Shown: positions 14,706-23,317 of the stretch, in pieces
Numbering within the stretch: the first letter of the stretch is position 1
Layout: each line of letters begins with the position of its first letter
Source of the DNA: Sulfitobacter sp. F26204
GTDB lineage: Bacteria; Pseudomonadota; Alphaproteobacteria; Rhodobacterales; Rhodobacteraceae
NCBI RefSeq assembly: GCF_026410305.1
Contig: NZ_JAPMLQ010000003.1
Coordinates: 1-64,000 of the forward strand
Length of the DNA: 64,000 nt
Direction: 5' to 3'
The notes under the pieces: model-generated
What the model was told of the DNA's origin: nothing
Database searches by the model: none
Seen by the model: only the letters and a program-made list of their open reading frames with translations
Position numbers and translations under genes: made by a program

Positions 14706-16656
14706 TGCCGACGATATGCCGGATTTCGATGGCGCGGCGGAGATCCTGCGCGCCTGGGGTGCGGGCCTCACGCCTGACCCGGACCTGACCGTGTCGGAAT
14801 GGGCGGACCGGCACCGGATGCTTTCGGGTCGCGCATCGGCCGAACCCGGGCGGTATCGCACGGCGCGTACGCCCTACATGGGCGAAATCATGGACCGGCT
14901 GTCGCCCGGCGATCCGACACAGCGGATCGTCTTCATGAAGGCCGCGCAGGTCGGTGCGACCGAGGCAGGCAACAACTGGATCGGCTTTGCGATCCACCAG
15001 GCGCCGGGCCCGATGCTCGCGGTCCAGCCGACAGTGGAACTGGCCAAGCGGAATTCGCGGCAGCGGATCGATCCGCTGATTGACGAAAGCCCGGAACTGC
15101 GGGAGCGGGTCAAACCGGCGCGCTCGCGCGATGCCGGCAACACGATGCTGTCCAAGGAATTCGCGGGCGGCATCCTGATCATGACCGGCGCGAATTCGGC
15201 GGTCGGGCTGCGCTCTACGCCTGCGCGCTACATTTTCCTCGACGAGGTCGATGCTTATCCGGCGTCCGCCGACGAGGAAGGCGATCCGGTGACGCTGGCC
15301 GAGGCGCGGTCGTTGACCTTTGCCCACCGGCGCAAGGTGTTCCTGGTCTCGACGCCGACGATACGGGGGATGAGCCGGATCGAACGGGACTATGAGGCCA
15401 GCGACCAGCGCCGGTTCTTCGTACCTTGCCCGCATTGCGGCGCGATGCAGTGGCTGAAGTTCGAACCGCTCCGCTGGGAAAAAGGGCAGCCGGAGACGGC
15501 GGAATATCACTGCGAGGGCTGCGACACGCCCATCGCGGAGCATCACAAGACGGCGATGCTGGAGGCTGGCGAATGGCGAGCGACTGCGACGGCAGCGGAT
15601 CCCAATACGGTCGGCTACCACCTCTCGGCGCTCTATTCGCCCATCGGCTGGCTGAGCTGGGAGCGGATTGTGCGGGCGTGGGACGCGGCACAGGGATCGG
15701 ACGAAGCGATCAAGGCCTTCCGAAATACGATCCTCGGCGAGACATGGGTCGAGACCGGTGAAGCACCGGACTGGCAGCGGCTCTACGATCAGCGGGAACG
15801 CTGGAAACCGGGCACTGTCCCAGCGGGCGGGCTGTTCCTGACCGCCGGGGCCGACGTCCAAAAAGACCGGATCGAGGTCGATGTCTGGGCCTGGGGGCGC
15901 GGGCTGGAAAGCTGGCTCGTTGATCACATCGTCATCGAAGGCGGGCCCGACCGGCACGAGGCTTGGGACGAACTCACGGACCTGCTCGGGCGCACCTGGC
16001 CGCATGAGCGCGGCGCGCATCTGAAAACCGCGCGGCTTGCCATCGACACCGGCTACGAGGCCCCAGCAGTCTATGGCTGGGCACGTGCTCAAGGGTTCGC
16101 ACAGGTGTCGCCGGTGAAGGGCGTCGAAGGGTTCAATCGGTCGAGCCCGGTGTCGGGGCCGACTTTTGTGGACGCGACCGAGGGCGGCAAACGTCTGCGC
16201 CGGGGCGCACGGCTCTGGACCGTGGCGGTGTCGACCTTCAAGGCCGAGACCTATCGCTTCCTGCGGCTCGAACAGCCGACCGAGGAGGACATGGTGGGCG
16301 GAGCGGCATTCTCACCCGGCACGGTTCACCTGCCGCACTGGGTCGAGAACGAATGGCTGAAGCAGTTGGTGGCCGAGCAGCTGGTCACCGTGCGCACGAA
16401 GCGCGGCTTCGCCCGGCTGGAATGGCAGAAACTGCGCGAGCGCAACGAAGCGCTGGACTGCCGGGTCTATGCCCGTGCCGCTGCCTGGATCGCGGGCGCG
16501 GATCGCTGGACCGACGAGAAATGGCGCGATCTCGAGGATCAGCTCGGGGTCGCTGACGCTTCTGCGGATCCCGCGGGGCAGATCAACAGGCAAACGCAGA
16601 CGTCGCATGGCAAACGCCAATCCGACTGGCTCGGACGGCGCGGGGGATGGTTTTGA
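14653..16656 (+). CDS. Phage terminase large subunit (GpA family)
   Basis: This is the DNA-packaging motor. Starting at 14653 (GGAGA five bases upstream) it has 667 residues. A second possible start at 14716 (MPDFDGAAEIL) would give a more family-like N-terminus. The ATPase half contains the conserved MKAAQVGATE segment in place of a classic Walker A, and the Walker B region IFLDEVDAYP. A CPHCG...CEGC zinc-like pair follows. The C-terminal nuclease half has TAGADVQKDRIEVD with the first acidic metal ligand and LAIDTGYEA. The length and order agree with lambda GpA-type terminases. It overlaps the small subunit and is followed immediately by the gpW-like gene. Confidence 0.92.
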   Translation: MSVPSSTTLPRSNPISGDADDMPDFDGAAEILRAWGAGLTPDPDLTVSEWADRHRMLSGRASAEPGRYRTARTPYMGEIMDRLSPGDPTQRIVFMKAAQVGATEAGNNWIGFAIHQAPGPMLAVQPTVELAKRNSRQRIDPLIDESPELRERVKPARSRDAGNTMLSKEFAGGILIMTGANSAVGLRSTPARYIFLDEVDAYPASADEEGDPVTLAEARSLTFAHRRKVFLVSTPTIRGMSRIERDYEASDQRRFFVPCPHCGAMQWLKFEPLRWEKGQPETAEYHCEGCDTPIAEHHKTAMLEAGEWRATATAADPNTVGYHLSALYSPIGWLSWERIVRAWDAAQGSDEAIKAFRNTILGETWVETGEAPDWQRLYDQRERWKPGTVPAGGLFLTAGADVQKDRIEVDVWAWGRGLESWLVDHIVIEGGPDRHEAWDELTDLLGRTWPHERGAHLKTARLAIDTGYEAPAVYGWARAQGFAQVSPVKGVEGFNRSSPVSGPTFVDATEGGKRLRRGARLWTVAVSTFKAETYRFLRLEQPTEEDMVGGAAFSPGTVHLPHWVENEWLKQLVAEQLVTVRTKRGFARLEWQKLRERNEALDCRVYARAAAWIAGADRWTDEKWRDLEDQLGVADASADPAGQINRQTQTSHGKRQSDWLGRRGGWF

Positions 16657-16657
16657 A

Positions 16658-16867
16658 ATGACGGACTGGACGGAAACCGAGCTGTCGGCGCTGCGCCGGG
16701 CCTACGCCAGTGGAACGACCCGGGTCAGCTATGACGGAAAGTCCGTCGATTACGGTTCGGCCGAGGATCTGCTGGCGCGTATTCGTACCATCGAGCGCGC
16801 CATCACCGGGACGACACGGCCACTGCCGGTTGCTGGTCTTGCGGGCTTTTCGCGCGAAGACCGCTGA
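16658..16867 (+). CDS. gpW-like head-tail joining protein
   Basis: The product is 69 residues, beginning MTDWTETELSALRRAYASG. It matches the size and the alternating helix-hairpin pattern of lambda gpW, with a SVDYGSAEDLLARI segment. It lies between TerL and the portal, as in lambda, and its stop overlaps the portal start (TGATG). It would sit under the portal ring and complete the head for tail attachment. Confidence 0.8.
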   Translation: MTDWTETELSALRRAYASGTTRVSYDGKSVDYGSAEDLLARIRTIERAITGTTRPLPVAGLAGFSREDR

Positions 16868-18423
16868 TGTCGACCAACTGGATTGACCACGCGATTGCCA
16901 CAGTGGCACCGCGAACTGCGGCCCGCCGCGTGCTGGCGCGGCAGGCGTTTGAGACCCTGACGCGGGGTTATGACGGCGCCGCGAAGGGGCGACGGACCGA
17001 TGGCTGGCGCGCGCCGGGATCCTCGGCTGACACCGAGGTCGGCATCGCCGGGGCGCTCTTGCGCGACCGGATGCGCGATCTGGTGCGCAACAACCCACAT
17101 GCGGCAAAGGCTGTGGCGGTGCTGGTGAACAACATTGTCGGTGCGGGCATCATGCCCCGGGCGGCCAGTGGCACCGACAAGCTGGACCGGAAGGTCGATG
17201 CGCTGTTTGCAAGTTGGTCGGACGCGGCTGACGCCGACGGCCAGCTCGACTTCTATGGTCTGCAAACGCTGATCTGCCGGGAAATGGTCGAGGCAGGCGA
17301 GGTCCTGGTGCGCCGACGTCTGCGCCGCGCGAGCGATGGCTTGCCCGTCCCGCTGCAATTGCAGGTGCTGGAGGCCGACTTCCTCGACGCGACGAAATCC
17401 GGTGTCCTCGACGCGGGACGTCTGGTCCAGGGGATCGAGTTCGACCCGGTCGGCAAGCGTCGGGCCTATTGGCTGCATGCCGAACATCCCGGTGACGCCT
17501 ATGGTGCTTTGCAGAACGGTCTGCAGAGCCGTCCAGTCCCGGCAACCGAGATCGCTCATGTGTACGAAAAACAGCGCACGCAGGCGCGCGGTGTGCCCTG
17601 GGGCGCGCCGGTGATCCGCAGCTTGCGCGATCTTGACGACTACGAGGTCGCCGAACTTGTCCGAAAGAAGACTGAGGCCTGCGTGACCGCCATCGTCTTT
17701 GGAGATGACGAGGCGCAGCAGGGCATTGCGCCTTCCGTGGTCGATGCTGACGGCAACCGGGTGGAGCAGTTCGAGCCGGGGCTCATTGCCTATGCCCGCG
17801 GCGGCAAGGACATCCGGTTCAACCAGCCCTCCGCCACCGGCGGCTACGGAGACTACAAGCGGGCCAGCCTGCACACGATCTCGGCCGGGTTCCGGGTGCC
17901 CTACGAGCTGCTGACCGGCGATCTCAGCCAGGTCAACTATTCCTCGATCCGGGCCGGGCTTGTCGAGTTCCGCCGCCAGATCGACGCCGTGCAATGGCAG
18001 CTGTTCATTCCGATGTTCTGCGCCCCGGTCTGGCGCTGGTTCACCGAGGCCGCGTGGGCCGCAGGGCAAATCCCATCGCCGGACGTACCGGTCGAATGGT
18101 CGCCGCCCAAGTTCGAAGCGGTCGATCCGCAGAAGGACGCAATGGCCAACCTGCTGTCGATCCGCTCCGGCACCATGACGCTGGCCGAGGTGATCGCCCG
18201 GCAGGGGCGCAACCCTGACGCCGTGCTAGCGGAAATCGCCGCCACAAACGCCAAGCTCGATGCACTCGGGCTGGTGCTCGACAGCGATCCGCGCCGCGTC
18301 ACCAAGACCGGCAGCGCACAGACCAGCGATCCGGCGAATGATCCGGCCAATGACCCGGCGAGCGATCCGGAAGACGACTCCAATACGGACCCGGCGCGGC
18401 CCGACTCCGACGAACAGGACTGA
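16867..18423 (+). CDS. Phage portal protein (lambda GpB family)
   Basis: The 518-residue product forms the DNA entry ring of the capsid. Diagnostic segments are RDLVRNNPHAAKAVAVLVNNIVG near the N-terminus, CREMVEAGEVLVRR, VLEADFLD, and the PYELLTGDLSQVNYSSIRAGLVEF block typical of this family. The last 50 residues are an acidic tail of repeated NDPA/SDPE units. It is coupled to the gpW gene and is followed after five bases by the protease-capsid fusion. Confidence 0.92.
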   Translation: MSTNWIDHAIATVAPRTAARRVLARQAFETLTRGYDGAAKGRRTDGWRAPGSSADTEVGIAGALLRDRMRDLVRNNPHAAKAVAVLVNNIVGAGIMPRAASGTDKLDRKVDALFASWSDAADADGQLDFYGLQTLICREMVEAGEVLVRRRLRRASDGLPVPLQLQVLEADFLDATKSGVLDAGRLVQGIEFDPVGKRRAYWLHAEHPGDAYGALQNGLQSRPVPATEIAHVYEKQRTQARGVPWGAPVIRSLRDLDDYEVAELVRKKTEACVTAIVFGDDEAQQGIAPSVVDADGNRVEQFEPGLIAYARGGKDIRFNQPSATGGYGDYKRASLHTISAGFRVPYELLTGDLSQVNYSSIRAGLVEFRRQIDAVQWQLFIPMFCAPVWRWFTEAAWAAGQIPSPDVPVEWSPPKFEAVDPQKDAMANLLSIRSGTMTLAEVIARQGRNPDAVLAEIAATNAKLDALGLVLDSDPRRVTKTGSAQTSDPANDPANDPASDPEDDSNTDPARPDSDEQD

Positions 18424-18428
18424 CCAAC

Positions 18429-20291
18429 ATGGACACGATGATCGAATTACCGGCCCTGCGCCGGTCGGCGGAGCTTGCGCCGAACTCAGCCGATACCGAC
18501 GCCCGCACCGTCGAGGTGATCTGGTCGGCGGGCGCGCGCGTTCGCCGCTCGACGCTGTTTGGCGAGCCCTATGACGAAGTACTCAGCCTCGATCCGACCC
18601 ATGTGCGGCTGGATCGGCTCAATGCGGGCGCGCCGTTTCTGAAGGTGCATGAGATCGACACGCTGGATGCCGTGATCGGCTCGGTCGTGCCGGGTTCGGC
18701 GCGTATCGAAAACGGTCGCGGCATTGCGCAGGTCAGGATTAGTGAGCGCGCGGACGTCGAACCGATTTGGCGGGACATCCAGGCCGGGCACATCCGCGCG
18801 GTGTCCATCGGCTACCAGGTTCATCGTTTCGAGGTCTCGAAACCGGAAGCCGCCCGCGAACTTTGGCGCGCGGTGGACTGGACGCCCTTCGAGGTCTCCG
18901 CCGTACCCGTTGGCGCGGACCCTGCCGCGGGGTTCCGCGCCCAATCCCCACTTCACGACTGCGTCCTCCATCGCCGGGACGTCCCAACCACCAGTACAGG
19001 AGCCATCCCGATGACGGACAAACCCAACGCCCCGGCCGCAGAGGCCAAAGACCAGCCCAGCGACATCAATGCTGCCGAGGACACCACCATGACTGAACCC
19101 AAGACGCCTGTGGCCGAACCGAAAGATGGCGCCATCGAAACCCGCGCGCAGCCGAAGCCGCAGAAGGCCGACACTGCGGCCGCACTCGATACCGAAGCCG
19201 TCGCGACCCGGGCCCGCGAGACCGAACGCGACCGCGTCTCCACGATCTATGATCTGGCAGGACGTCTGAACCTCGAACGCAGCTTTGCTGAGGATTTAGT
19301 CAAGCGCGGGACCGATATCGGCGAAGCCCGCCGTCTGATCCTCGATCAGGTCGCCGCCAAATCCGAGGAAACCCGCACGTTCAGCCAGGTGTCGGTCCCG
19401 CTGGGTGGCCGCAATGAGGCGATCACCCGACGCGATGCCGTGGCGAATGCGCTGCTGCACCGCTACAGCCCGACACTCTTCACTCTGGAAGATGCCGCGC
19501 GGCAGTACCGTGGCATGACGCTGATGGAACTGGCCCGCGAAAGCCTCGGCAATGCCGGGGTGAACACCCGCGGCCTGTCGCGCGACGAGGTGGCGACGCG
19601 GGCCCTGCACTCGACCTCCGACTTCCCCGAGATCCTGTCGGCCGTCACCAACAAGACCCTGCGACAAGCCTATGACGCCTATCCCCGGACCTTCTCGCTC
19701 TTCTGCCGCCAGGTGCTGGCGACCGACTTCAAGGCGATGCATCGGGTGCAGCTTGGCGAAGCGCCGCAGCTTTTGGAGGTCGGCGAGAGCGGCGAGTTCA
19801 AGCGCGGCACGCTGGGCGAGAGCAAGGAGAGCTACAAGGTCAAGACCTATGGCCGAGTGGTCGCGATCACCCGCCAGACGCTGATCAACGACGATCTGGA
19901 CGCCTTCACCCGGATCCCGGCGATGTATGGCAACTCCATCGCGCAGCTCGAGTCGGACGTGGTCTGGGGTGTCATCACCGCCAATCCGGCGATGGCTGAC
20001 GGCAACGCGCTGTTCCACATCACCCACAAGAACCTCGCGGGCACCGGTACGGCGCTGGCGGTCGATGCGGTGGGCGCGGCGCGGGCGGCGATGGCCAAGC
20101 AGACGGGGCTGGACAAGAAGACGGTGTTGAACGTCCGGCCTGCCTTCCTGATCGTGCCCGCTTCGCTGGAATTGAAGGCCGAGCAGCTGGTCGCCCAGAA
20201 CCTCGTGCCCGCCGCGACGTCCAGCGTGGTGCCGCAATCGATCCGCACCCTCGCGCCGATCAGCGAGCCGCGCCTCGACGCCGCGAGCTAG
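18429..20291 (+). CDS. Prohead protease-major capsid fusion, ended early by amber codon
   Basis: Residues 1-180 form an HK97-type prohead protease with the likely catalytic histidine in FLKVHEIDT and serine in IRAVSIGYQVHRFE, then DWTPFEVSAVPVGADP. Residues about 195-330 are a scaffold-like, Ala/Lys/Glu-rich region. From about 330 the major capsid domain follows (VSVPLGGRNEAITRRDAVAN onward). Translation stops at a TAG at 20289, but the same frame continues with capsid-like sequence to 20483. An internal ATG at 19011 with AGGAG eight bases before it could start a separate scaffold-capsid product. The truncated protein lacks 63 C-terminal residues and probably does not assemble. Confidence 0.85.
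   Translation: MDTMIELPALRRSAELAPNSADTDARTVEVIWSAGARVRRSTLFGEPYDEVLSLDPTHVRLDRLNAGAPFLKVHEIDTLDAVIGSVVPGSARIENGRGIAQVRISERADVEPIWRDIQAGHIRAVSIGYQVHRFEVSKPEAARELWRAVDWTPFEVSAVPVGADPAAGFRAQSPLHDCVLHRRDVPTTSTGAIPMTDKPNAPAAEAKDQPSDINAAEDTTMTEPKTPVAEPKDGAIETRAQPKPQKADTAAALDTEAVATRARETERDRVSTIYDLAGRLNLERSFAEDLVKRGTDIGEARRLILDQVAAKSEETRTFSQVSVPLGGRNEAITRRDAVANALLHRYSPTLFTLEDAARQYRGMTLMELARESLGNAGVNTRGLSRDEVATRALHSTSDFPEILSAVTNKTLRQAYDAYPRTFSLFCRQVLATDFKAMHRVQLGEAPQLLEVGESGEFKRGTLGESKESYKVKTYGRVVAITRQTLINDDLDAFTRIPAMYGNSIAQLESDVVWGVITANPAMADGNALFHITHKNLAGTGTALAVDAVGAARAAMAKQTGLDKKTVLNVRPAFLIVPASLELKAEQLVAQNLVPAATSSVVPQSIRTLAPISEPRLDAAS
18998..19013 (+). promoter_or_regulatory. Internal ribosome site and start inside protease-capsid fusion
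   Basis: AGGAG at 18998-19002 lies eight bases before an in-frame ATG at 19011. The product would begin MTDKPNAPAAEAKD, just after the protease domain. Internal starts that give a scaffold or capsid polypeptide are known in lambdoid head genes. Confidence 0.45.
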
Positions 20292-20483
20292 ACCGCCTGG
20301 TATCGGGCGGCCAGCCCGAACCAGATCGACACCATCGAATACGCTTATCTCGAGGGTCAGCAAGGCGCGTACATCGAAACCCGCAACGGCTTCGACGTCG
20401 ACGGCGTCGAGATCAAGTGCCGCCTCGACTTCGGTGCCAAGGCCATCGACTGGCGCGGCCTCTACAAGAACCCGGGCGCATAA
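20292..20483 (+). pseudogene. C-terminal capsid remnant beyond the amber stop
   Basis: The frame of the capsid gene stays open after the TAG for 63 codons and ends with TAA at 20481. It reads TAWYRAASPNQIDTIEYAYL and then a segment typical of the capsid C-terminus (GAYIETRNGFDVDGVEIK). No start codon or ribosome site precedes it, so without amber suppression it would not be made. The stop probably arose from a GAG or CAG codon by one base change. Confidence 0.8.
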
Positions 20484-20511
20484 CCGGGCCATCCCTGACA
20501 TCTTACCTCTG

Positions 20512-20545
20512 ACGGGCGGTCCAATCGGGCCGCCCGTTTCTATTT
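20512..20545 (+). terminator. Hairpin between capsid and cement genes
   Basis: Arms ACGGGCGG (20512-20519) and CCGCCCGT (20530-20537) pair perfectly with a ten-base loop and are followed by TTCTATTT. It could be a weak rho-independent terminator or an RNA-processing hairpin that sets relative expression of head genes. Confidence 0.5.
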
Positions 20546-20560
20546 GCAAAGGATTCCGCA

Positions 20561-20896
20561 ATGAAGAACTACGTCCAGCCCGGCAATACCATCACCCTGA
20601 CCGCGCCCTATGCCGTGACGTCCGGCGATGGCCTGCTCGTCGGCTCCATCTTCGGCGTTGCCGCCGGGGATGCTGCCAATGCCGAAACGGTCGAGGCCGC
20701 GCTCGTCGGCATCTTCGATCTGAAGAAAGTCGCGTCCCAAGCTTGGTCGGCCGGTGACAAAATCTATTGGGATAACACCAACAAGGAAGCCACCAAGACC
20801 GCCACGGCGAATACGCTGATCGGCGTGGCCACCGAAGCCGTTGCAGGCGGCGCGGGCGACGTGATCGGCCGGGTGCGCCTGAACGGCAGCTTCTGA
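20561..20896 (+). CDS. DUF2190 capsid cement/decoration protein
   Basis: The 111-residue product begins MKNYVQPGNTITLTAPYAV and contains DGLLVGSIFGVAAGDA and AWSAGDKIYWDNTNKEATKT, the beta-rich pattern of DUF2190. These proteins trim the outside of lambdoid capsids. AAAGGA lies before the start, and the stop overlaps the next start as TGATG. Confidence 0.85.
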   Translation: MKNYVQPGNTITLTAPYAVTSGDGLLVGSIFGVAAGDAANAETVEAALVGIFDLKKVASQAWSAGDKIYWDNTNKEATKTATANTLIGVATEAVAGGAGDVIGRVRLNGSF

Positions 20897-21207
20897 TGAC
20901 AGCGTTCGCCGCCATTCTGGATGCGCTGTTTGCTGATCCGAATATCGGACGCGAGGCGGTTTACACCTCCGACGGCGGCGCGCCCGTGCTGGTGCGCATC
21001 GTCTCCCGGCAGGCCGATGCGATCACCGACTTCGGCGACGCGCGGCTTTGGTCGGAAACGACCCGGATTGACCTGCGCGTCGCGGAGGTTCCGACCCCGC
21101 GTCCGGGTGACCGCTTGGAAATGGACGGCGATGCCTTCCTCATTCAGGGCGAGCCTGTCCGCGATCGCGAGCGGCTGGTCTGGACCGTGGATTTGCGCGC
21201 GACATGA
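20896..21207 (+). CDS. Head-tail joining protein (gpFII/Gifsy-2-like)
   Basis: The product is 103 residues with a small beta-barrel pattern: VLVRIVSRQADAITDFGD, TRIDLRVAEVPTPRPGDRLEMDGDAF and a final ERLVWTVDL strand. Size, order and pattern match the head-tail attachment proteins of lambda-like phages. It is coupled on both sides by one- and four-base overlaps. Confidence 0.75.
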   Translation: MTAFAAILDALFADPNIGREAVYTSDGGAPVLVRIVSRQADAITDFGDARLWSETTRIDLRVAEVPTPRPGDRLEMDGDAFLIQGEPVRDRERLVWTVDLRAT

Positions 21208-21833
21208 AGCTCAAGCTCGACATCGATCCGGATATTGTGGCCATGATGGCAGCGGAGGTCGCGACGGGCGAACGCGCGGTCACGGCCGCCATGCGCGAGG
21301 CTGGGACCGGGCTCAAGACTGCCTGGCGCACACAGATCACTGGTGCGGGCCTCGGGCGGCGGCTCGCGAACTCGATCCGCAACCAGAACTTTCCGCGGTC
21401 GGGCGAAAGCCTTGATGCGGCGGCGCTGGTCTGGTCGAAGGCTCCTGTGATCGTGGGAGCCCACGACACCGGCCCGTTGATCCGCTCGAAGGACGGGTTT
21501 TGGCTGGCGATCCCGCTGCCTGCCGCTGGAAAATCCACGCGCGGTGGCCGGATCACCCCCGGCGAATGGGAACGGCGGCGCGGGCTGCGCCTGCGGTTTG
21601 TCTATCGACGGACGGGCCCCAGCCTGCTGGTGGCCGAGGCGCGGCTCAACACGAAGGGTCAGGCCGTGGTGTCGCGCTCAAAAACCGGACGCGGAAAGGT
21701 CACCGCGCCGATCTTCCTTCTGGTGCCGCAGGTCAAGCTGCCAAAGCGGCTCAATCTCGACCGCGATGCTGAGCGGGCGCTCGACAGCGTGCCGGGGTTG
21801 ATCGTGGCTAATTGGGTGGAGGCACGAGTATGA
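21204..21833 (+). CDS. DUF6441-like tail completion protein
   Basis: This 209-residue basic protein starts MKLKLDIDPDIVAMMAAE, has an N-terminal helix pair and a beta-rich C-terminal half with GRITPGEWERRRGLRLRFVY and IFLLVPQVKLPKRLNLDRD. I recall the family as DUF6441, which occupies the tail-completion position (like lambda gpZ) in Rhodobacteraceae prophages. The next phage gene would start at 21831 (MSSQKGP) but is interrupted after eight codons by a cargo insertion. Confidence 0.7.
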   Translation: MKLKLDIDPDIVAMMAAEVATGERAVTAAMREAGTGLKTAWRTQITGAGLGRRLANSIRNQNFPRSGESLDAAALVWSKAPVIVGAHDTGPLIRSKDGFWLAIPLPAAGKSTRGGRITPGEWERRRGLRLRFVYRRTGPSLLVAEARLNTKGQAVVSRSKTGRGKVTAPIFLLVPQVKLPKRLNLDRDAERALDSVPGLIVANWVEARV

Positions 21834-21852
21834 GCAGCCAGAAGGGTCCCGC

Positions 21853-22776
21853 CTAAGATTCTCCTCGCAGAATAGCCAGCAGTCGGCGGAACTCGGAATC
21901 CTCGGTATCACGCTTCCAGAAATTGATGAAACGAGCCACAACTTGGAGATTTCCGAGTTCATAGTGGCCGGAACTGTCAATTCGATCCAAAGACGGTCGT
22001 AATTGCAAGTCTGGACCGTCAAACTGCAAGAAAATTCCTGAAATGGCGCACCTATCACCTGTTTCCTCCAGCAACTCTTTGAGATGCGCGATGAGAGCTT
22101 CTTTCGAGAGCCGGAGGTCCTTGTTCTTGATAGTGCGTTCCACTGTCTGCCCGTAGGATTGCTTCGCCGTTTGGTTGGCCTGTTCAGCCATGTTCCAGAT
22201 CGCGATCTCTCTGGAGCCAAGGTAGTGGCCAGTGTTTTGACGTTCCAGCTTGCTCATCCACCAGAAGGCATCGAGTGTCCACAGGTCCACTTTCAAGTCG
22301 TTTGCCAGCTGAAGGAGCACGGAATTGATTATTTCATAGCGTTCCCCCTCAGAAGTACCGTGGGGGAAAGCAGGCCATACACCTCGTTCCCGCATTTCGG
22401 GTTCGCTGGTGCCGTTCCAAACCCCGTAGCGACCAGGATACGCCAAGAGTAATATAGGTGTGAGAGTGGCCGGACCGGCTCCACTCACCATGGAAAGGGC
22501 AGAAACAAATCTGTCCGCGATCGGTTTTGTTTCGTCTACTAGGATGGTTATAGCTTCTCGCAGACTTTCCATATCATCTGTGGCTCGGCGCCCCAGGCGT
22601 TCTAAACCTGTCCAGTGGTGATTGTGCTTGAAACTGAGGAAATCCAGATAGTCCTGCTTGGTCAGACTTTGCGGATCTCGGAATATCGGCCCGAAACGAT
22701 CGAGTACTTCATCACGCTTTGCGACAATGTGACGAATATCCGGCAGACTGAGAGCCTTGTCGACGTTGAACAGCAT
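21853..22776 (-). CDS. HNH-type nuclease-like protein, cargo inserted in tail module
   Basis: From the ATG at 22776 (GAGAGG seven bases upstream) the product has 307 residues. The N-terminal 230 residues are an unrecognised, helical and aromatic-rich region with LLAYPGRYGVWNGTSEPEM. The C-terminus has an HNH-like module: C243 in DRCAISG, PSLDRIDSSG near 261-270, GHYELGNLQVV and the FINFWKRD helix. Such proteins cut DNA as homing, restriction or defence enzymes. The gene runs against all surrounding head/tail genes and has lower GC content. It lies where the tail terminator gene should begin, so it is a recent insertion. Confidence 0.65.
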   Translation of the reverse strand: MLFNVDKALSLPDIRHIVAKRDEVLDRFGPIFRDPQSLTKQDYLDFLSFKHNHHWTGLERLGRRATDDMESLREAITILVDETKPIADRFVSALSMVSGAGPATLTPILLLAYPGRYGVWNGTSEPEMRERGVWPAFPHGTSEGERYEIINSVLLQLANDLKVDLWTLDAFWWMSKLERQNTGHYLGSREIAIWNMAEQANQTAKQSYGQTVERTIKNKDLRLSKEALIAHLKELLEETGDRCAISGIFLQFDGPDLQLRPSLDRIDSSGHYELGNLQVVARFINFWKRDTEDSEFRRLLAILRGES

Positions 22777-22873
22777 TATCGAACCTCTCAAGAGTGCGCC
22801 TAAACATAACCTTGTCGAAATCAGTGCAAACGCACAAGACGACATTTCTAGATATGATGATCGGCAGAGAACC

Positions 22874-23293
22874 GTGCCCAGCCCTCGCAAAACCATCCTA
22901 GCAGCGCTGCACGCGCGGCTTTCAGCGCTGCCCGCAACCGTCCTGCGCGGTGAGGTCTTGCCCGAACGCGTTCCGGCTGCGGGCCTGCTGATCCTACGCG
23001 ACGGCGAGCCGGGGGAGCCCGAGGTCACGCTGTCCCCGTTGCGCTACCACTACCAGCACCGGGCCGAGATCGAAGCTGTCGTTCAAGGCACCGACCGTGA
23101 CGCCGCCTTCGACACGCTGACCGCCAGCATCGGCGCGGCGCTTGCGGCTGATCGAACGCTGGGCGGGCTCTGCGACTGGGTCGAGGCGGAAGCGCCCCGT
23201 CCCGTCGATCTGCCGGTCGAGGGCGCGGCCAGCCTGAAGGCGGCCGTGATCCCCGTGGTGCTGCACTATTCAACGGCTGATCCGCTCGGCTGA
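22874..23293 (+). CDS. Phage tail terminator-like protein, N-terminus displaced
   Basis: The conserved body runs from PSPRKTILAALHARL through LLILRDGEPGEPEVTLSPL and ends VVLHYSTADPLG. It matches the small tail-terminator/minor tail proteins that follow DUF6441 genes (sometimes misnamed acyl-CoA transferase). The normal start codon is probably the ATG at 21831, now separated by the cargo gene. A GTG at 22874 with AGAGA upstream could serve as a replacement start, giving 139 residues. A longer frame from 22757 runs through the cargo promoter and looks spurious. Functionality is doubtful. Confidence 0.6.
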   Translation: MPSPRKTILAALHARLSALPATVLRGEVLPERVPAAGLLILRDGEPGEPEVTLSPLRYHYQHRAEIEAVVQGTDRDAAFDTLTASIGAALAADRTLGGLCDWVEAEAPRPVDLPVEGAASLKAAVIPVVLHYSTADPLG

Positions 23294-23317
23294 TCCCGAA
23301 AATCTAAGGAGAACACA

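Noticed and set aside
14686-16092. A 468-codon open frame antisense to the large terminase gene
   Set aside because: The terminase reading has full motif support; the antisense translation is Arg/Pro-rich without domains.
20292-20483. Selenocysteine or recoding signal at the capsid stop
   Set aside because: The stop is TAG, not TGA, and no adjacent hairpin typical of recoding is visible; a simple nonsense mutation explains it.
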